DNA of 64,000 nucleotides, from assembly GCF_022965805.1 (NCBI RefSeq), contig NW_027331305.1, positions 93,195-157,194 on the forward strand, written 5' to 3'. Position numbers and translations under genes: made by a program. The DNA is from Primulina eburnea. Its lineage: Eukaryota; Streptophyta; Magnoliopsida; Lamiales; Gesneriaceae. Of the stretch, positions 14,050-27,049 are shown one piece after another; the stretch's first letter is position 1, and each line of letters starts with the position of its first letter. Below the pieces are notes generated by a model. The model did no database searches. It had not been told where the DNA came from and worked only from the letters and a program-made list of their open reading frames with translations.

Positions 14050-16095
14050 AAAAGTTTAAGTAAATCTAAATCAAATGAATACCATTTACTTAGAGCATAT
14101 GACTCAAGTCCTCACAATTAGTATGATAACCAGGCCACAAGTTTTTGTTTTAATAGAAGGTTTCAGTGTGGAGAAAGTTCAGGAGTTGCTCCTATTCAAA
14201 CAACAAATGTGCAAAAGTTGACTGTCATTCAAGACCAAAATGTCAATTTTTTGTTCGTTCAACTTCAAAATCATATATTGGAGAAGAAAAATTTAATGAT
14301 AAAAAGAAATGTACGGGACTTAATGATATATAAAAAACGAACATGAGCAAACAACTAGATATAAAATTAAAAGAAGAAAATGTAAAACATTCAGAGTCGA
14401 GATAAAATTCAGCAGCAGAGACATTCCCTGCTTTTCTTTCTCATATGATCCTGAAATATTAGACAAGTAAATAACACAATAACTAAAAAGATAGGTGATA
14501 ATCAACTGACCTTCAAATTTTGCAAACAGGACGAAGAAGAAACACTACAACAAATGTCTACAATTTAGTTACAGCATATTTCAAGTCCATATAATTAGTA
14601 TAATCAACTAGGCCATACGTTCCTATTTCAATAGAAAGTTTCAAGGCCGAAAAAAAGTTCAGAAGTTGCTACTGATTCAGACAACAAATTTGCAAACATT
14701 GAACTTCATCCATGACCAAAAGGTCAATTTTTTGTTCCTCAAACCTCCATATCAAAGATTGAAGAAGGAAAAAAATTAATGCTAAAAAGGAAGTATGGCT
14801 TGTAATGATCAATAAGAAACACAAAAGCAGAGAGCCATACATCAAATTACAAAGCTGAAAATGCAAAACTTCACCATCGTGATAAACTTCAGCAAAAACA
14901 AAAATCCCTAACTTTATTCATATGATCCTGAAATGTTACACAAGTAAATAACACAGGAGCTACAAAAACCAAAACTTACAGCTTACAAATCCAGATGATA
15001 ATCAAATGACCTTCAAATTCCTCCCTCATTGCACCCACGATAACCTCCACGACAATTACTTGAAGACTGTACACAAAAAGCATAAGTAAATCTACATCAA
15101 ATGAATACCATTTACTTATAGCATATGACTCAAGTCCTCACAATTAGTATGATAACCAGGCCACAAGTTCTTGTTTTAATAGAAGGTTTCAGTGTGGAAA
15201 AAGTTCAGGAGTTGCTCCTATTCAAACAACAAATGTGCAAAAGTTGACTGTCGTTCAAGACCAAAATGTCAATTTTTTGTTCGTTCAACTTCAAAATCAT
15301 ATATTGGAGAAGAAAAATTTAATGATAAAAAGAAATGTACGGGACTTGATATATAAAAAACGAACATGAGCAAACAACTAGATATAAAATTAAAAGAAGA
15401 AAATGTAAAACATTCAGAGTCGAGATAAAATTCAGCAGCAGAGACATTCCCTGCTTTTCTTTCTCATATGATCCTGAAATATTAGACAAGTAAATAACAC
15501 AATAACTAAAAAGATAGGTGATAATCAACTGACCTTCAAATCTTGCAAACAGGACGAAGAAGAAACACTACAACAAATGTCTACAATTTAGTTACAGCAT
15601 ATTTCAAGTCCATATAATTAGTATAATCAACTAGGCCATACGTTCCTATTTCAATAGAAAGTTTCAAGGCCGAAAAAAAGTTCAGAAGTTGCTACTGATT
15701 CAGACAACAAATTTGCAAACATTGAACTTCATCCATGACCAAAAGGTCAATTTTTTGTTCCTCAAACCTCTATATCAAAGATCGAAGAAGGAAAAAAATT
15801 AATGCTAAAAAGGAAGTATGGCTTGTAATGATCAATAAGAAACACAAAAGCAGAGAGCCATACATCAAATTACAAAGCTGAAAATGCAAAACTTCACCAT
15901 CGTGATATACTTCAGCAAAAACAAAAATCCCTAACTTTATTCATATGATCCTGAAATGTTACACAAGTAAATAACACAGGAGCTACAAAAACCAAAACTT
16001 ACAGCTTACAAATCCAGGTGATAATCAAATGACCTTCAAATTCCTCCCTCATTGCACCCACGATAACCTCCACGACAATTACTTGAAGACTGTAC
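14050..16095. repeat. Two near-identical about 1,023-bp dimers
   Basis: The dimer from about 14,050 to 15,070 is repeated at about 15,070 to 16,095. The two share 'tcatatattggagaag', 'ctagatataaaatt' and 'cattcagagtcgag', variants rare elsewhere in the array. This is a recent single-dimer duplication. Confidence 0.8.
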
Positions 16096-17931
16096 ACAAA
16101 AAGCAAAAGTAAATCTACATCAAATGAATACCATTTACTTATAGCATATGACTCAAGTCCTCACAATTAGTATGATAACCAGGCCACAAGTTCTTGTTTT
16201 AATAGAAGGTTTCAGTGTGGAAAAAGTTCAGGAGTTGCTCCTATTCAGACAACAGATGTGCAAAAGTTGACACTGTCATTCATGACCAAAATGTCAATTT
16301 TTTGTTCATTAAACTTCAAAATCATAGGATTGAGAAGGAAAAACTTAATGATAAAAACAAATGTACGGGACTTAATAATATATAAAAAACGAACATGGGC
16401 AAACAACTATATATAAAATTAAAAGAAGAATATGTAACACTTTTAGAGTCGAGATAAAATTCAACAAGACAGACATTCCCTGCTTTTCTTTCTCATATGA
16501 TCCTGAAATGTTACACAAGTAAATAACACAATAACCATAAAGATAGGTGATAATCAACTGAACTTCAAATCTTGCCAAGAGGACGAAGAAAAAACACTAC
16601 AAAAAATGTCTACCATTTACTTACAGCATATTTCGCGTCCAAATAATTAGTATAATCAACTAGGCCATAAGTTCCTGTTTGAATAGAAGGTTTCAGTGGC
16701 GATAAAAGTTCAGAAGTTGCAACAGATTCATACAAAAAATTTGCAAAAACTGAACTTTATACATGACCAAAAGGTCAATTTTTTGTTCCTCAAACAAAAT
16801 AATTCCTCTAACATAAAAAAATCCGTTGGGATGAAAACTGTTAGAAGAAATATTTTGCAAAAATCAATTTCTCACGTCAAAGTTTAGGTGACTTGGTTTT
16901 TAGGATGTTTAATTATCTAATGTTCTTTCACCACCAAATTTGAAACGATAAAAATAAGGAAGAGGAAAATCACTTATCTCAGCTTAAAATGTGAGAGAGT
17001 AATTGCACCCATAAACATCCACTCGTTCTTGGTCCTTCTGAGAGACGTCAAAACAAATACTAAAAGTAAAATTAATAATAAAGATGAGCTCCAAAAAAAT
17101 TTAAACTATTTTAATATGATTTTTTATAACAAGTTACATGTTAAAATTATTAATTTGTTGAGAATCTTGCGAAACAAAATAATTCCTCTAACATAAAAAA
17201 ATCCGTTGGGATGAAAACTGTTAGAAGAAATATTTTGCAAAAATCAATTTCTCACGTCAAAGTTTAGGTGACTTGGTTTTTAGGATGTTTAATTATGTAA
17301 TGTTCTTTCACCACCAAATTTGAAACGATAAAAATAAGGAAGAGGAAATCACTTATCTTAGCTTAAAATGTGAGAGAGTAATTGCACCCATAAACATCCA
17401 CTCGTTCTTGGTCCTTCTGAGAGACGTCAAAACAAATACTAAAAGTAAAAATTAATAATAAAGATGAGCTCCAAAAAAATTTAAACTATTTTAATATGAT
17501 TTTTTATAACAAGTTACATATTAAAATTATTAATTTGTTGAGAATCTTGCGAAACAAAATAATTCCTCTAACATAAAAAAATCCGTTGGGATGAAAACTG
17601 TTAGAAGAAATATTTTGCAAAAATCAATTTCTCACGTCAAAGTTTAGGTGACTTGGTTTTTAGGATGTTTAATTATCTAATGTTCTTTCACCACCAAATT
17701 TGAAACGATAAAAATAAGGAAGAGGAAAATCACTTATCTTAGCTTAAAATGTGAGAGAGTAATTGCACCCATAAACATCCACTCGTTCTCGGTCCTTCTG
17801 AGAGACGTCAAAACAAATACTAAAAGTAAAAATTAATAATAAAGATGAGCTCCAAAAAAATTTAAACTATTTTAATATGATTTTTTATAACAAGTTACAT
17901 ATTAAAATTATTAATTTGTTGAGAATCTTGC

Positions 17932-20900
17932 GAAACAAAATAATTCCTCTAACATAAAAAAATCCGTTGGGATGAAAACTGTTAGAAGAAATATTTTGCA
18001 AAAATCAATTTCTCACGTCAAAGTTTAGGTGACTTGGTTTTTAGGATGTTTAATTATCTAATGTTCTTTCACCACCAAATTTGAAACGATAAAAATAAGG
18101 AAGAGGAAAATCACTTATCTTAGCTTAAAATGTGAGAGAGTAATTGCACCCATAAACATCCACTCGTTCTTGGTCCTTCTGAGAGACGTCAAAACAAATA
18201 CTAAAAGTAAAATTAATAATAAAGATGAGCTCCAAAAAAATTTAAACTATTTTAATATGATATTTTATAACGAGTTACATATTAAAATTATTAATTTGTT
18301 GAGAATCTTGCGAAACAAAATAATTCCTCTAACATAAAAAAATCCGTTGGGATGAAAACTGTTAGAAGAAATATTTTGCAAAAATCAATTTCTCACGTCA
18401 AAGTTTAGGTGACTTGGTTTTTAGGATGTTTAATTATCTAATGTTCTTTCACCACCAAATTTGAAACGATAAAAATAAGGAAGAGGAAAATCACTTATCT
18501 TAGCTTAAAATGTGAGAGAGTAATTGCACCCATAAACATCCACTCGTTCTTGGTCCTTCTGAGAGACGTCAAAACAAATACTAAAAGTAAAATTAATAAT
18601 AAAGATGAGCTCCAAAAAAATTTAAACTATTTTAATATGATTTTTTATAACAAGTTACAAATTAAAATTATTAATTTGTGGAGAATCTTGCGAAACAAAA
18701 TAATTCCTCTAACATAAAAAAATCCGTTGGGATGAAAACTGTTAGAAGAAATATTTTGCAAAAATCAATTTCTCACGTCAAAGTTTAGGTGACTTGGTTT
18801 TTAGGATGTTTAATTATCTAATGTTCTTTCACCACCAAATTTGAAACGATAAAAATAAGGAAGAGGAAAATCACTTATCTTAGCTTAAAATGTGAGAGAG
18901 TAATTGCACCCATAAACATCCACTCGTTCTCGGTCCTTCTGAGAGACGTCAAAACAAATATTAAAAGTAAAAATTAATAATAAAGATGAGCTCCAAAAAA
19001 ATTTAAACTATTTTAATATGATTTTTTATAACAAGTTACATATTAAAATTATTAATTTGTTGAGAATCTTGCGAAACAAAATAATTCCTCTAACATAAAA
19101 AAATCCGTTGGGATGAAACCTGTTAGAAGAAATATTTTGCAAAAATCAATTTCTCACGTCAAAGTTTAGGTGACTTGGTTTTTAGGATGTTTAATTATCT
19201 AATGTTCTTTCACCACCAAATTTGAAACGATAAAAATAAGGAAGAGGAAAATCACTTATCTTAGCTTAAAATGTGAGAGAGTAATTGCACCCATAAACAT
19301 CCACTCGTTCTTGGTCCTTCTGAGAGACGTCAAAACAAATACTAAAAGTAAAAATTAATAATAAAGATGAGCTCCAAAAAAATTTAAACTATTTTAATAT
19401 GATTTTTTATAACAAGTTACATATTAAAATTATTAATTTGTTGAGAATCTTGCGAAACAAAATAATTCCTCTAACATAAAAAAATCCGTTGGGATGAAAA
19501 CTGTTAGAAGAAATATTTTGCAAAAATCAATTTCTCACGTCAAAGTTTAGGTGACTTGGTTTTTAGGATGTTTAATTATCTAATGTTCTTTCACCACCAA
19601 ATTTGAAACGATAAAAATAAGGAAGAGGAAAATCACTTATCTTAGCTTAAAATGTGAGAGAGTAATTGCACCCATAAACATCCACTCGTTCTGGGTCCTT
19701 CTGAGAGACGTCAAAACAAATACTAAAAGTTAAAATTAATAATAAAGATGAGCTCCAAAAAAATTTAAACTATTTTAATATGATTTTTTATAACAAGTTA
19801 CATATTAAAATTATTAATTTGTTGAGAATCTTGCGAAACAAAATAATTCCTCTAACATAAAAAAATCCGTTGGGATGAAAACTGTTAGAAGAAATATTTT
19901 GCAAAAATCAATTTCTCACGTCAAAGTTTAGGTGACTTGGTTTTTAGGATGTTTAATTATCTAATGTTCTTTCACCACCAAATTTGAAACGATAAAAATA
20001 AGGAAGAGGAAAATCACTTATCTTAGCTTAAAATGTGAGAGATTAATTGCACCCATAAACATCCACTCGTTCTTGGTCCTTCTGAGAGACGTCAAAACAA
20101 ATACTAAAAGTAAAAATTAATAATAAAGATGAGCTCCAAAAAAATTTAAACTATTTTAATATGATTTTTTATAACAAGTTACATATTAAAATTATTAATT
20201 TGTTGAGAATCTTGCGAAACAAAATAATTCCTCTAACATAAAAAAATCCGTTGGGATGAAAACTGTTAGAAGAAATATTTTGCAAAAATCAATTTCTCAC
20301 GTCAAAGTTTAGGTGACTTGGTTTTTAGGATATTTAATTATCTAATGTTCTTTCACCACCAAATTTGAAACGATAAAAATAAGGAAGAGGAAAATCACTT
20401 ATCTTAGCTTAAAATGTGAGAGAGTAATTGCACCCATAAACATCCACTCGTTCTTGGTCCTTCTGAGAGACGTCAAAACAAATACTAAAAGTAAAATTAA
20501 TAATAAAGATGAGCTCCAAAAAAATTTAAACTATTTTAATATGATTTTTTATAACAAGTTACATATTAAAATTATTAATTTGTGGAGAATCTTGCGAAAA
20601 TAAATAATTCCTCTAACAAAAAAAATCCGTTGGGATGAAAACTGTTAGAAGAAATATTTTGCAAAAATCAATTTCTCACGTCAAAGTTTAGGTGACTTGG
20701 TTTTTAGGATGTTTAATTATCTAATGTTCTTTCACCACCAAATTTGAAACGATAAAAATAAGGAAGAGGAAAATCACTTATCTTAGCTTAAAATGTGAGA
20801 GAGTAATTGCACCCATAAACATCCACTCGTTCTTGGTCCTTCTGAGAGACGTCAAAACAAATACTAAAAGTAAAATTAATAATAAAGATGAGCTCCAAAA

Positions 20901-22490
20901 AAATTTAAACTATTTTAATATGATTTTTTATAACAAGTTACATATTAAAATTATTAATTTGTTGAGAATCTTGCGAAACAAAATAATTCCTCTAACATAA
21001 AAAAATCCATTGGGATGAAACCTGTTAGAAGAAATATTTTGCAAAAATCAATTTCTCACGTCAAAGTTTAGGTGACTTGGTTTTTAGGATGTTTAATTAT
21101 CTAATGCTCTTTCACCACCAAATTTGAAACGATAAAAATAAGGAAGAGGAAAATCACTTATCTTAGCTTAAAATGTGAGAGAGTAATTGCACCCATAAAC
21201 ATCCACTCGTTCTTGGTCCTTCTGAGAGACGTCAAAACAAATACTAAAAGTAAAAATTAATAATAAAGATGAGCTCCAAAAAAATTTAAACTATTTTAAT
21301 ATGATTTTTTATAACAAGTTACATATTAAAATTATTAATTTGTTGAGAATCTTGCGAAACAAAATAATTCCACTCACATAAAAAAATCCGTTGGGATGAA
21401 AACTGTTAGAAGAAATATTTTGCAAAAATCAATTTCTCACGTCAAAGTTTAGGTGACTTGGTTTTTAGGATGTTTAATTATCTAATGTTCTTTCACCACC
21501 AAATTTGAAACGATAAAAATAAGGAAGAGGAAAATCACTTATCTTAGCTTGAAATGTGAGAGAGTAATTGCACCCATAAACATCCCCACTCGTTCTTGGT
21601 CCTTCTGAGAGACGTCAAAACAAATACTAAAAGTAAAAATTAATAATAAAGATGAGCTCCAAACAAATTTAAACTATTTTAATATGATTTTTTATAACAA
21701 GTTACATATTAAAATTATTAATTTGTTGAGAATCTTGCGAAACAAAATAATTCCTCTAACATAAAAAAATCCGTTGGGATGAAAACTGTTAGAAGAAATA
21801 TTTTGCAAAAATCAATTTCTCACGTCAAAGTTTAGGTGACTTGGTTTTTAGGATGTTTAATTATCTAATGTTCTTTCACCACCAAATTTGAAACTATAAA
21901 AATAAGGAAGAGGAAAATCACTTATCTTAGCTTAAAATGTGAGAGAGTAATTGCACCCATAAACATCCACTCGTTCTTGGTCCTTCTGAGAGACGTCAAA
22001 ACAAATACTAAAAGTAAAAATTAATAATAAAGATGAGCTCCAAAAAAATTTAAACTATTTTAATATGATTTTTTATAACAAGTTACATATTAAAATTATT
22101 AATTTGTTGAGAATCTTGCGAAACAAAATAATTCCTCTAACATAAAAAAATCCGTTGGGATGAAAACTGTTAGAAGAAATATTTTGCAAAAATCAATTTC
22201 TCACGTCAAAGTTTAGGTGACTTGGTTTTTAGGATGTTTAATTATCTAATGTTCTTTCACCACCAAATAAAAATAAGGAAGAGGAAAATCACTTATCTTA
22301 GCTTAAAATGTGAGAGAGTAATTGCACCCATAAACATCCACTCGTTCTTGGTCCTTCTGAGAGACGTCAAAACAAATACTAAAAGTAAAAATTAATAATA
22401 AAGATGAGCTCCAAAAAAATTTAAACTATATTAATATGATTTTTTATAACAAGTTACATATTAAAATTATTAATTTGTTGAGAATCTTGC
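17932..22490. repeat. Satellite higher-order repeat, copy 1 (12 monomers)
   Basis: Twelve consecutive monomers, about 4,559 bp, are matched one-to-one by the next twelve. Diagnostic variants include 'gatattttataac' in the first monomer, 'gatgaaacctgtt' in two, 'ggatatttaatta', 'aatgctctttc', 'catccccactcg' with 'gcttgaaatg', 'gaaactataaaa' and the 10-bp deletion in the last. Offsets between partners are 4,559-4,560 bp throughout. Confidence 0.92.
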
Positions 22491-25400
22491 GAAACAAAAT
22501 AATTCCTCTAACATAAAAAAATCCGTTGGGATGAAAACTGTTAGAAGAAATATTTTGCAAAAATCAATTTCTCACGTCAAAGTTTAGGTGACTTGGTTTT
22601 TAGGATGTTTAATTATCTAATGTTCTTTCACCACCAAATTTGAAACGATAAAAATAAGGAAGAGGAAAATCACTTATCTTAGCTTAAAATGTGAGAGAGT
22701 AATTGCACCCATAAACATCCACTCGTTCTTGGTCCTTCTGAGAGACGTCAAAACAAATACTAAAAGTAAAAATTAATAATAAAGATGAGCTCCAAAAAAA
22801 TTTAAACTATTTTAATATGATATTTTATAACAAGTTACATATTAAAATTATTAATTTGTTGAGAATCTTGCGAAACAAAATAATTCCTCTAACATAAAAA
22901 AATCCGTTGGGATGAAAACTGTTAGAAGAAATATTTTGCAAAAATCAATTTCTCACGTCAAAGTTTAGGTGACTTGGTTTTTAGGATGTTTAATTATCTA
23001 ATGTTCTTTCACCACCAAATTTGAAACGATAAAAATAAGGAAGAGGAAAATCACTTATCTTAGCTTAAAATGTGAGAGAGTAATTGCACCCATAAACATC
23101 CACTCGTTCTTGGTCCTTCTGAGAGACGTCAAAACAAATACTAAAAGTAAAATTAATAATAAAGATGAGCTCCAAAAAAATTTAAACTATTTTAATATGA
23201 TTTTTTATAACAAGTTACATATTAAAATTATTAATTTGTGGAGAATCTTGCGAAACAAAATAATTCCTCTAACATAAAAAAATCCGTTGGGATGAAAACT
23301 GTTAGAAGAAATATTTTGCAAAAATCAATTTCTCACGTCAAAGTTTAGGTGACTTGGTTTTTAGGATGTTTAATTATCTAATGTTCTTTCACCACCAAAT
23401 TTGAAACGATAAAAATAAGGAAGAGGAAAATCACTTATCTTAGCTTAAAATGTGAGAGAGTAATTGCACCCATAAACATCCACTCGTTCTCGGTCCTTCT
23501 GAGAGACGTCAAAACAAATACTAAAAGTAAAAATTAATAATAAAGATGAGCTCCAAAAAAATTTAAACTATTTTAATATGATTTTTTATAACAAGTTACA
23601 TATTAAAATTATTAATTTGTTGAGAATCTTGCGAAACAAAATAATTCCTCTAACATAAAAAAATCCGTTGGGATGAAACCTGTTAGAAGAAATATTTTGC
23701 AAAAATCAATTTCTCACGTCAAAGTTTAGGTGACTTGGTTTTTAGGATGTTTAATTATCTAATGTTCTTTCACCACCAAATTTGAAACGATAAAAATAAG
23801 GAAGAGGAAAATCACTTATCTTAGCTTAAAATGTGAGAGAGTAATTGCACCCATAAACATCCACTCGTTCTTGGTCCTTCTGAGAGACGTCAAAACAAAT
23901 ACTAAAAGTAAAAATTAATAATAAAGATGAGCTCCAAAAAAATTTAAACTATTTTAATATGATTTTTTATAACAAGTTACATATTAAAATTATTAATTTG
24001 TTGAGAATCTTGCGAAACAAAATAATTCCTCTAACATAAAAAAATCCGTTGGGATGAAAACTGTTAGAAGAAATATTTTGCAAAAATCAATTTCTCACGT
24101 CAAAGTTTAGGTGACTTGGTTTTTAGGATGTTTAATTATCTAATGTTCTTTCACCACCAAATTTGAAACGATAAAAATAAGGAAGAGGAAAATCACTTAT
24201 CTTAGCTTAAAATGTGAGAGAGTAATTGCACCCATAAACATCCACTCGTTCTTGGTCCTTCTGAGAGACGTCAAAACAAATACTAAAAGTTAAAATTAAT
24301 AATAAAGATGAGCTCCAAAAAAATTTAAACTATTTTAATATGATTTTTTATAACAAGTTACATATTAAAATTATTAATTTGTTGAGAATCTTGCGAAACA
24401 AAATAATTCCTCTAACATAAAAAATCCGTTGGGATGAAAACTTTTAGAAGAAATATTTTGCAAAAATCAATTTCTCACGTCAAAGTTTAGGTGACTTGGT
24501 TTTTAGGATGTTTAATTATCTAATGTTCTTTCACCACCAAATTTGAAACGATAAAAATAAGGAAGAGGAAAATCACTTATCTTAGCTTAAAATGTGAGAG
24601 AGTAATTGCACCCATAAACATCCACTCGTTCTTGGTCCTTCGGAGAGACGTCAAAACAAATACTAAAAGTAAAAATTAATAATAAAGATGAGCTCCAAAA
24701 AAATTTAAACTATTTTAATATGATTTTTTATAACAAGTTACATATTAAAATTATTAATTTGTTGAGAATCTTGCGAAACAAAATAATTCCTCTAACATAA
24801 AAAAATCCGTTGGGATGAAAACTGTTAGAAGAAATATTTTGCAAAAATCAATTTCTCACGTCAAAGTTTAGGTGACTTGGTTTTTAGGATATTTAATTAT
24901 CTAATGTTCTTTCACCACCAAATTTGAAACGATAAAAATAAGGAAGAGGAAAATCACTTATCTTAGCTTAAAATGTGAGAGAGTAATTGCACCCATAAAC
25001 ATCCACTCGTTCTTGGTCCTTCTGAGAGACGTCAAAACAAATACTAAAAGTAAAATTAATAATAAAGATGAGCTCCAAAAAAATTTAAACTATTTTAATA
25101 TGATTTTTTATAACAAGTTACATATTAAAATTATTAATTTGTGGAGAATCTTGCGAAACAAAATAATTCCTCTAACAAAAAAAATCCGTTGGGATGAAAA
25201 CTGTTAGAAGAAATATTTTGCAAAAATCAATTTCTCACGTCAAAGTTTAGGTGACTTGGTTTTTAGGATGTTTAATTATCTAATGTTCTTTCACCACCAA
25301 ATTTGAAACGATAAAAATAAGGAAGAGGAAAATCACTTATCTTAGCTTAAAATGTGAGAGAGTAATTGCACCCATAAACATCCACTCGTTCTTGGTCCTT

Positions 25401-27049
25401 CTGAGAGACGTCAAAACAAATACTAAAAGTAAAATTAATAATAAAGATGAGCTCCAAAAAAATTTAAACTATTTTAATATGATTTTTTATAACAAGTTAC
25501 ATATTAAAATTATTAATTTGTTGAGAATCTTGCGAAACAAAATAATTCCTCTAACATAAAAAAATCCGTTGGGATGAAACCTGTTAGAAGAAATATTTTG
25601 CAAAAATCAATTTCTCACGTCAAAGTTTAGGTGACTTGGTTTTTAGGATGTTTAATTATCTAATGCTCTTTCACCACCAAATTTGAAACGATAAAAATAA
25701 GGAAGAGGAAAATCACTTATCTTAGCTTAAAATGTGAGAGAGTAATTGCACCCATAAACATCCACTCGTTCTTGGTCCTTCTGAGAGACGTCAAAACAAA
25801 TACTAAAAGTAAAAATTAATAATAAAGATGAGCTCCAAAAAAATTTAAACTATTTTAATATGATTTTTTATAACAAGTTACATATTAAAATTATTAATTT
25901 GTTGAGAATCTTGCGAAACAAAATAATTCCTCTCACATAAAAAAATCCGTTGGGATGAAAACTGTTAGAAGAAATATTTTGCAAAAATCAATTTCTCACG
26001 TCAAAGTTTAGGTGACTTGGTTTTTAGGATGTTTAATTATCTAATGTTCTTTCACCACCAAATTTGAAACGATAAAAATAAGGAAGAGGAAAATCACTTA
26101 TCTTAGCTTGAAATGTGAGAGAGTAATTGCACCCATAAACATCCCCACTCGTTCTTGGTCCTTCTGAGAGACGTCAAAACAAATACTAAAAGTAAAAATT
26201 AATAATAAAGATGAGCTCCAAACAAATTTAAACTATTTTAATATGATTTTTTATAACAAGTTACATATTAAAATTATTAATTTTTTGAGAATCTTGCGAA
26301 ACAAAATAATTCCTCTAACATAAAAAAATCCGTTGGGATGAAAACTGTTAGAAGAAATATTTTGCAAAAATCAATTTCTCACGTCAAAGTTTAGGTGACT
26401 TGGTTTTTAGGATGTTTAATTATCTAATGTTCTTTCACCACCAAATTTGAAACTATAAAAATAAGGAAGAGGAAAATCACTTATCTTAGCTTAAAATGTG
26501 AGAGAGTAATTGCACCCATAAACATCCACTCGTTCTTGGTCCTTCTGAGAGACGTCAAAACAAATACTAAAAGTAAAAATTAATAATAAAGATGAGCTCC
26601 AAAAAAATTTAAACTATTTTAATATGATTTTTTATAACAAGTTACATATTAAAATTATTAATTTGTTGAGAATCTTGCGAAACAAAATAATTCCTCTAAC
26701 ATAAAAAAATCCGTTGGGATGAAAACTGTTAGAAGAAATATTTTGCAAAAATCAATTTCTCACGTCAAAGTTTAGGTGACTTGGTTTTTAGGATGTTTAA
26801 TTATCTAATGTTCTTTCACCACCAAATAAAAATAAGGAAGAGGAAAATCACTTATCTTAGCTTAAAATGTGAGAGAGTAATTGCACCCATAAACATCCAC
26901 TCGTTCTTGGTCCTTCTGAGAGACGTCAAAACAAATACTAAAAGTAAAAATTAATAATAAAGATGAGCTCCAAAAAAATTTAAACTATATTAATATGATT
27001 TTTTATAACAAGTTACATATTAAAATTATTAATTTGTTGAGAATCTTGC
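22491..27049. repeat. Satellite higher-order repeat, copy 2 (12 monomers)
   Basis: This is the tandem partner of the preceding 12-mer block, with the same order of diagnostic variants. Only a few private differences are visible, for example 'aaaacttttagaag' near 24,440 here against 'gagattaattg' near 20,040 in copy 1. The few monomers on either side (16,791-17,931 and 27,050-28,338) do not carry this pattern. Confidence 0.92.

Larger units (their letters stand above)
1..16790 (-). repeat. Left tandem array of SR34a-like splicing-factor gene fragments
   Basis: The whole stretch is a head-to-tail array of about 0.5-kb subunits that alternate as two diverged types, giving a dimer period of about 1.03 kb. 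On the minus strand every subunit has the same order: end of exon A (type 1 reads SSSSWQDLK then donor GTCAGTTG; type 2 reads VPSSSNRRGGYRGCNGGG, RGG-hinge-like), a 60- or 83-nt intron ending ACATTTCAG, exon B (DHMNKARDVCFAEVYHDGE), an intron of about 250 nt, and exon C (GTYGLVDYTNYMDLKYA) followed by GTAAGTAAATGG. This matches the pseudo-RRM (RRM2) of SRSF1/SR34a-type SR proteins, whose hallmark is SWQDLKD. Subunits carry indels and stops, so no protein of family size (roughly 250-300 aa) can be made. The array starts before the window and ends at a direct junction with the 380-bp satellite. About 16 type-1 subunits are visible. Confidence 0.88.

Noticed and set aside
1..16790. CRISPR-like regular spacing
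   Set aside because: Units are 0.5-1 kb, continuous and without short repeat-spacer structure, and the DNA is plant nuclear.
25013..25207. 64-codon plus-strand frame in the 380-bp satellite
   Set aside because: It exists only because single-base variants remove stops in one monomer; other monomers do not keep it.
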